Part shown: positions 3,322 through 5,144 of the stretch, in pieces | How the letters are laid out: each line of letters begins with the position of its first letter | How positions within the stretch are numbered: position 1 is the stretch's first letter | Assembly (NCBI GenBank): GCA_947631075.1 | Contig: CANRJU010000210.1 | Coordinates: 1-5,144, forward strand | Source: an uncultured Lachnospiraceae bacterium | GTDB lineage: Bacteria > Bacillota > Clostridia > Lachnospirales > Lachnospiraceae | Length of the DNA stretch: 5,144 bases | Direction: 5' to 3' | Position numbers and translations under genes: made by a program | Notes under the pieces: model-generated | Told to the model about the DNA's origin: nothing | The model's database searches: none | Seen by the model: only the letters and a program-made list of their open reading frames with translations

Positions 3322-4449
3322 ATGTATAAGATGATGACGCCGGGGCCCACGATGACGGCCCCATCGGTAATGGAGGCAAGGAGCAGGGAATTTGGGAATC
3401 CGGACACGGACCTGACGTTCTGCGAGGAATACCATGCGCTCTGCGGGGAGCTCGCAGGGCTCCTGCACACAAAAAATGAGGCGTATATCCTGGGGGGAGA
3501 GGGGATTCTGGCGCTGGAGGCGGCCTGCGCGTCCCTGACGGAGCCGGGAGACCGGGTGCTCGTGATCGACAACGGAATTTTCGGAAAGGGATTTGCGGAT
3601 TTTGTGAAAATCTACGGCGGGGAGCCGGTGCTTTACACGGTGGATTACCACCGGCCGGTAGACGTGGAGGAGCTGGCGGAGTATCTGGAAAAAGACCACG
3701 ATTTTAAATACGCCACGGTCGTCCACTGCGATACGCCCAGCGGCGTGCTCAACGATATTGCGTCCATCTGTCCGCTGCTCAAGCGGCACGGGATTCTTAC
3801 GGTGGTGGATGCGGTGGCGTCCATGTTCGGCGAGGAGGTGCGGGTGGACGACTGGCAGATCGACATCGTGTGCGGCGGCTCCCAGAAGGCGCTGTCGGCC
3901 CCGCCGGGACTGGCCTTTGTGACCGTCAGCGGGGACGCCATGACGGCGATGGAGCAGAGAAAGAGCCCGATTGCCTCTTTTTACTGCAATCTTTTGACTT
4001 TTAAAAATTATTATAGGGACAAATGGTTCCCCTATACCATGCCGATCAGCGACATATACGGCATGAGGGAGGCGGTTTCCCTCGTGAAACAGGACGCGGG
4101 GCGAATCGAGAGGCACAGGCGCGTCGCGGCGGCGGTGCGGAAGGCCGTAGAGGCAGCAGGGCTCTCTCTGTATCTGGAGGAGGGAAGCGCGTCCACGGTC
4201 ACGGTGGTGCGGGTGCCGGATGGGCTGACGGACGAGGCCATCATCGGGGGGATGCTTGCGGATTACCAGGTGCTGATTTCCGGGTGCTTTGACGTGCTGA
4301 AGGGAAAGGTCATACGCCTAGGGCATATGGGGAACAACGCCAATGAGGACGATGTGGCGGAGATGCTTTTTGCCCTCACCGGTACGCTGAATAAGCTGGG
4401 CTTTTCCTGCCAATGCGATATGGGGGAGAAATTTAAGAGTTACTTTTGA
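3322..4449 (+). CDS. Class V aminotransferase, pyridoxamine-pyruvate aminotransferase-like
   Basis: A 375-residue fold-type I, PLP-family aminotransferase. The start is supported by AGGAGG (3311-3316), 5 nt upstream and overlapping the transporter stop. K189 in GGSQKALSAPPGL is the catalytic lysine, D163 in VVDAVASMFG the residue that contacts the pyridine nitrogen, and R332 in IRLGHMG the likely carboxylate-binding arginine. From memory of the family, the stretches GGEGILALEAACASL, IFGKGF, HCDTPSG, APPGL, the RDKWFPYTMPISDIYG segment and IRLGHMG closely match pyridoxamine-pyruvate aminotransferase, which converts pyridoxamine and pyruvate to pyridoxal and alanine. Serine-glyoxylate, alanine-glyoxylate and ureidoglycine-glyoxylate aminotransferases belong to the same group and cannot be excluded. 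Pairing with an ECF S component supports B6 salvage: uptake of pyridoxamine, then conversion to pyridoxal. The C-terminal tail (361-375, with two Cys) is unremarkable. Confidence 0.85.
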   Translation: MYKMMTPGPTMTAPSVMEARSREFGNPDTDLTFCEEYHALCGELAGLLHTKNEAYILGGEGILALEAACASLTEPGDRVLVIDNGIFGKGFADFVKIYGGEPVLYTVDYHRPVDVEELAEYLEKDHDFKYATVVHCDTPSGVLNDIASICPLLKRHGILTVVDAVASMFGEEVRVDDWQIDIVCGGSQKALSAPPGLAFVTVSGDAMTAMEQRKSPIASFYCNLLTFKNYYRDKWFPYTMPISDIYGMREAVSLVKQDAGRIERHRRVAAAVRKAVEAAGLSLYLEEGSASTVTVVRVPDGLTDEAIIGGMLADYQVLISGCFDVLKGKVIRLGHMGNNANEDDVAEMLFALTGTLNKLGFSCQCDMGEKFKSYF

Positions 4450-4498
4450 TATTTCTCATTGCAAGACACCGCGTTTTACGATATCATAAGAGAATCAA
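4446..4498. promoter_or_regulatory. Imperfect inverted repeats around the 4459-4487 promoter
   Basis: TGATAT (4447-4452) pairs with ATATCA (4481-4486). In an alternative pairing TTGAT and TCTC (4446-4450, 4454-4457) match GAGAATCAA (4490-4498). The right arm of the first pair overlaps the -10 box. No T-tract follows on the + strand, so it is not a normal terminator for the aminotransferase gene. It may be an operator or chance in AT-rich DNA. Confidence 0.3.
4459..4487 (+). promoter_or_regulatory. Likely promoter of the homocysteine methyltransferase gene
   Basis: TTGCAA (4459-4464, four of six matches), a 17-bp spacer and TATCAT (4482-4487, five of six) form a plausible vegetative promoter. 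Transcription would start near 4494, giving a leader of about 58 nt. The leader is almost free of C and T (4497-4540, A-rich). No SAM or cobalamin riboswitch fits in so short a leader. Confidence 0.5.
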
Positions 4499-4540
4499 AG
4501 GCAAAAATAAAAGAAAAAGTCAAAAGTAAAAATTAAAAGC

Positions 4541-4546
4541 AGGTGG
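4541..4546 (+). promoter_or_regulatory. Ribosome binding site supporting a TTG start
   Basis: AGGTGG lies 5 nt before the TTG at 4552. An in-frame TAA at 4534-4536 rules out any start farther upstream, and the only other candidate, GTG at 4543, lies inside the ribosome site. Confidence 0.7.
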
Positions 4547-4551
4547 CAGTT

Positions 4552-5144
4552 TTGGATTTCAGAGAATTTTTAAATACAGATTTTGCGGTGCTAGACGGGG
4601 CCACGGGCTCCAATTTACAAAAGGCCGGGATGCGAAGCGGCGAGTGCCCGGAGCAGTGGATTCTGGAGCATCCGGACGTCTTTGTGGATCTGCAGAAGGC
4701 GTATATTGAGGCGGGCTCCGACGCCCTCTACACGCCCACCTTTACGAGCACGAGCATCAAGCTCGCGGAGTACGGGCTGGCAGAGCGGCAGGCGGAGCTG
4801 ATCCCGCAGCTTGTAGGACTGACTAAGCGGGCGGTGAGGGAGAGCGGCGCGGACCGGAACATCTATGTGCTAGGGGATATTTCCATGACCGGCGTGCAGC
4901 TGGAGCCGATGGGGACGCTGTCCTTTGAGGAGCTGGTGGACGTCTACAAGCAGCAGGTAAAATTGTCGGCGGAGGCCGGTGTGGACGGGTTCGCCATTGA
5001 GACGATGATGAGTTTACAGGAGTGCCGGGCGGCGTTTCTGGCGGTGAAGGAGACGTGCGATCTGCCGGTGATCGTGACTCTGACGTACCAGGAGGACGGG
5101 CGCACGCTGTACGGCACGAGGCCGGAGACGGCGATGGTCGTGCT
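4552..5144 (+). CDS. Homocysteine S-methyltransferase domain protein (MetH-like), N-terminal part
   Basis: An open frame of 197 codons running off the right edge. It starts at TTG, so ATG-only ORF finding misses it. The motif VLDGATGSNLQKAG (13-26) is the N-terminal glycine-rich signature of the homocysteine S-methyltransferase family. LQKAYIEAGSDALYTPTFTSTSIKLAEYGL (47-76) corresponds to the family's 'AGAD...TNTF' strand, and YVLGDISMTG (105-114), AGVDGFAIETMMSLQECRAA (142-161) and LPVIVTLTYQEDGRTLYG (171-188) are the next barrel strands. The enzyme moves a methyl group to homocysteine to make methionine in the cytosol. The zinc-binding cysteines lie beyond the window, as would any folate- and cobalamin-binding domains, so it cannot be told whether this is a full MetH or a short single-domain enzyme. 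It lies 102 bp after the aminotransferase gene and has its own likely promoter. Confidence 0.85.
   Translation, partial: MDFREFLNTDFAVLDGATGSNLQKAGMRSGECPEQWILEHPDVFVDLQKAYIEAGSDALYTPTFTSTSIKLAEYGLAERQAELIPQLVGLTKRAVRESGADRNIYVLGDISMTGVQLEPMGTLSFEELVDVYKQQVKLSAEAGVDGFAIETMMSLQECRAAFLAVKETCDLPVIVTLTYQEDGRTLYGTRPETAMVV

Noticed and set aside
3301..4116. A 271-codon open frame on the minus strand opposite the aminotransferase gene
   Set aside because: It lies antisense to a gene with intact catalytic motifs, is rich in His, Arg and Pro as expected for the complement of GC-rich coding DNA, and resembles no family I know.
4450..4551. SAM or cobalamin riboswitch before the methyltransferase gene
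   Set aside because: The spacer is only 102 bp, mostly A-rich, and lacks the conserved helices or the B12-box pattern I would expect.

Overview
The window looks like chromosomal DNA of a moderately GC-rich, low-G+C-phylum Firmicute, most likely a gut clostridium of the Lachnospiraceae type. The grounds are strong AGGAGG-type Shine-Dalgarno sites, an ECF vitamin-transporter S component without its own energising module, a LytTR regulator, and a clostridial mix of AT-rich spacers and GC-rich coding DNA. The genus is not determined. Every assignment comes from reading the sequence; no database search was run.

Layout. (1) Positions 2-61 hold the last 19 codons of a + strand gene, possibly a penicillin-binding protein. 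(2) Positions 70-180 hold four degenerate direct repeats, about 31 bp apart, between that gene and a convergent minus-strand gene; the last copy encodes the C-terminal tail of the minus-strand gene. (3) Positions 157-537 (minus) encode an XRE-type HTH regulator. A perfect GATATC-C-GATATC palindrome lies where its transcription should start. (4) Positions 538-814 are a divergent regulatory spacer with a GCGAAGC-capped hairpin plus T-tract and an extended -10 promoter. (5) Positions 815-1822 (+) are a two-gene, translationally coupled cassette: a small second XRE protein and a LytTR DNA-binding protein whose receiver-like N-terminal domain has lost every phosphotransfer residue. (6) Positions 1809-1848 hold a near-consensus promoter (TTGACG-N17-TATAAT) whose -10 box lies in the loop of a 9-bp inverted repeat; it drives a histidine-phosphatase gene (1870-2523). 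(7) A strong intrinsic terminator (2643-2674) closes that unit. (8) Positions 2766-4449 are a two-gene operon: an ECF transporter S component and a fold-type I aminotransferase very like pyridoxamine-pyruvate aminotransferase. I infer vitamin B6 vitamer uptake and conversion. (9) From 4552 a TTG-started homocysteine S-methyltransferase gene runs off the right edge, behind its own likely promoter.

The most unusual part is the regulatory island at 157-1822. Two divergent XRE regulators share a C-terminal 'YCR' helix, one is coupled to a pseudo-receiver LytTR protein, and operator-like palindromes sit on two of the promoters. The 815-1560 part is markedly more AT-rich than the metabolic genes to its right. 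The target of the cassette is not visible; its own promoters and the adjacent phosphatase promoter are the nearest candidates.
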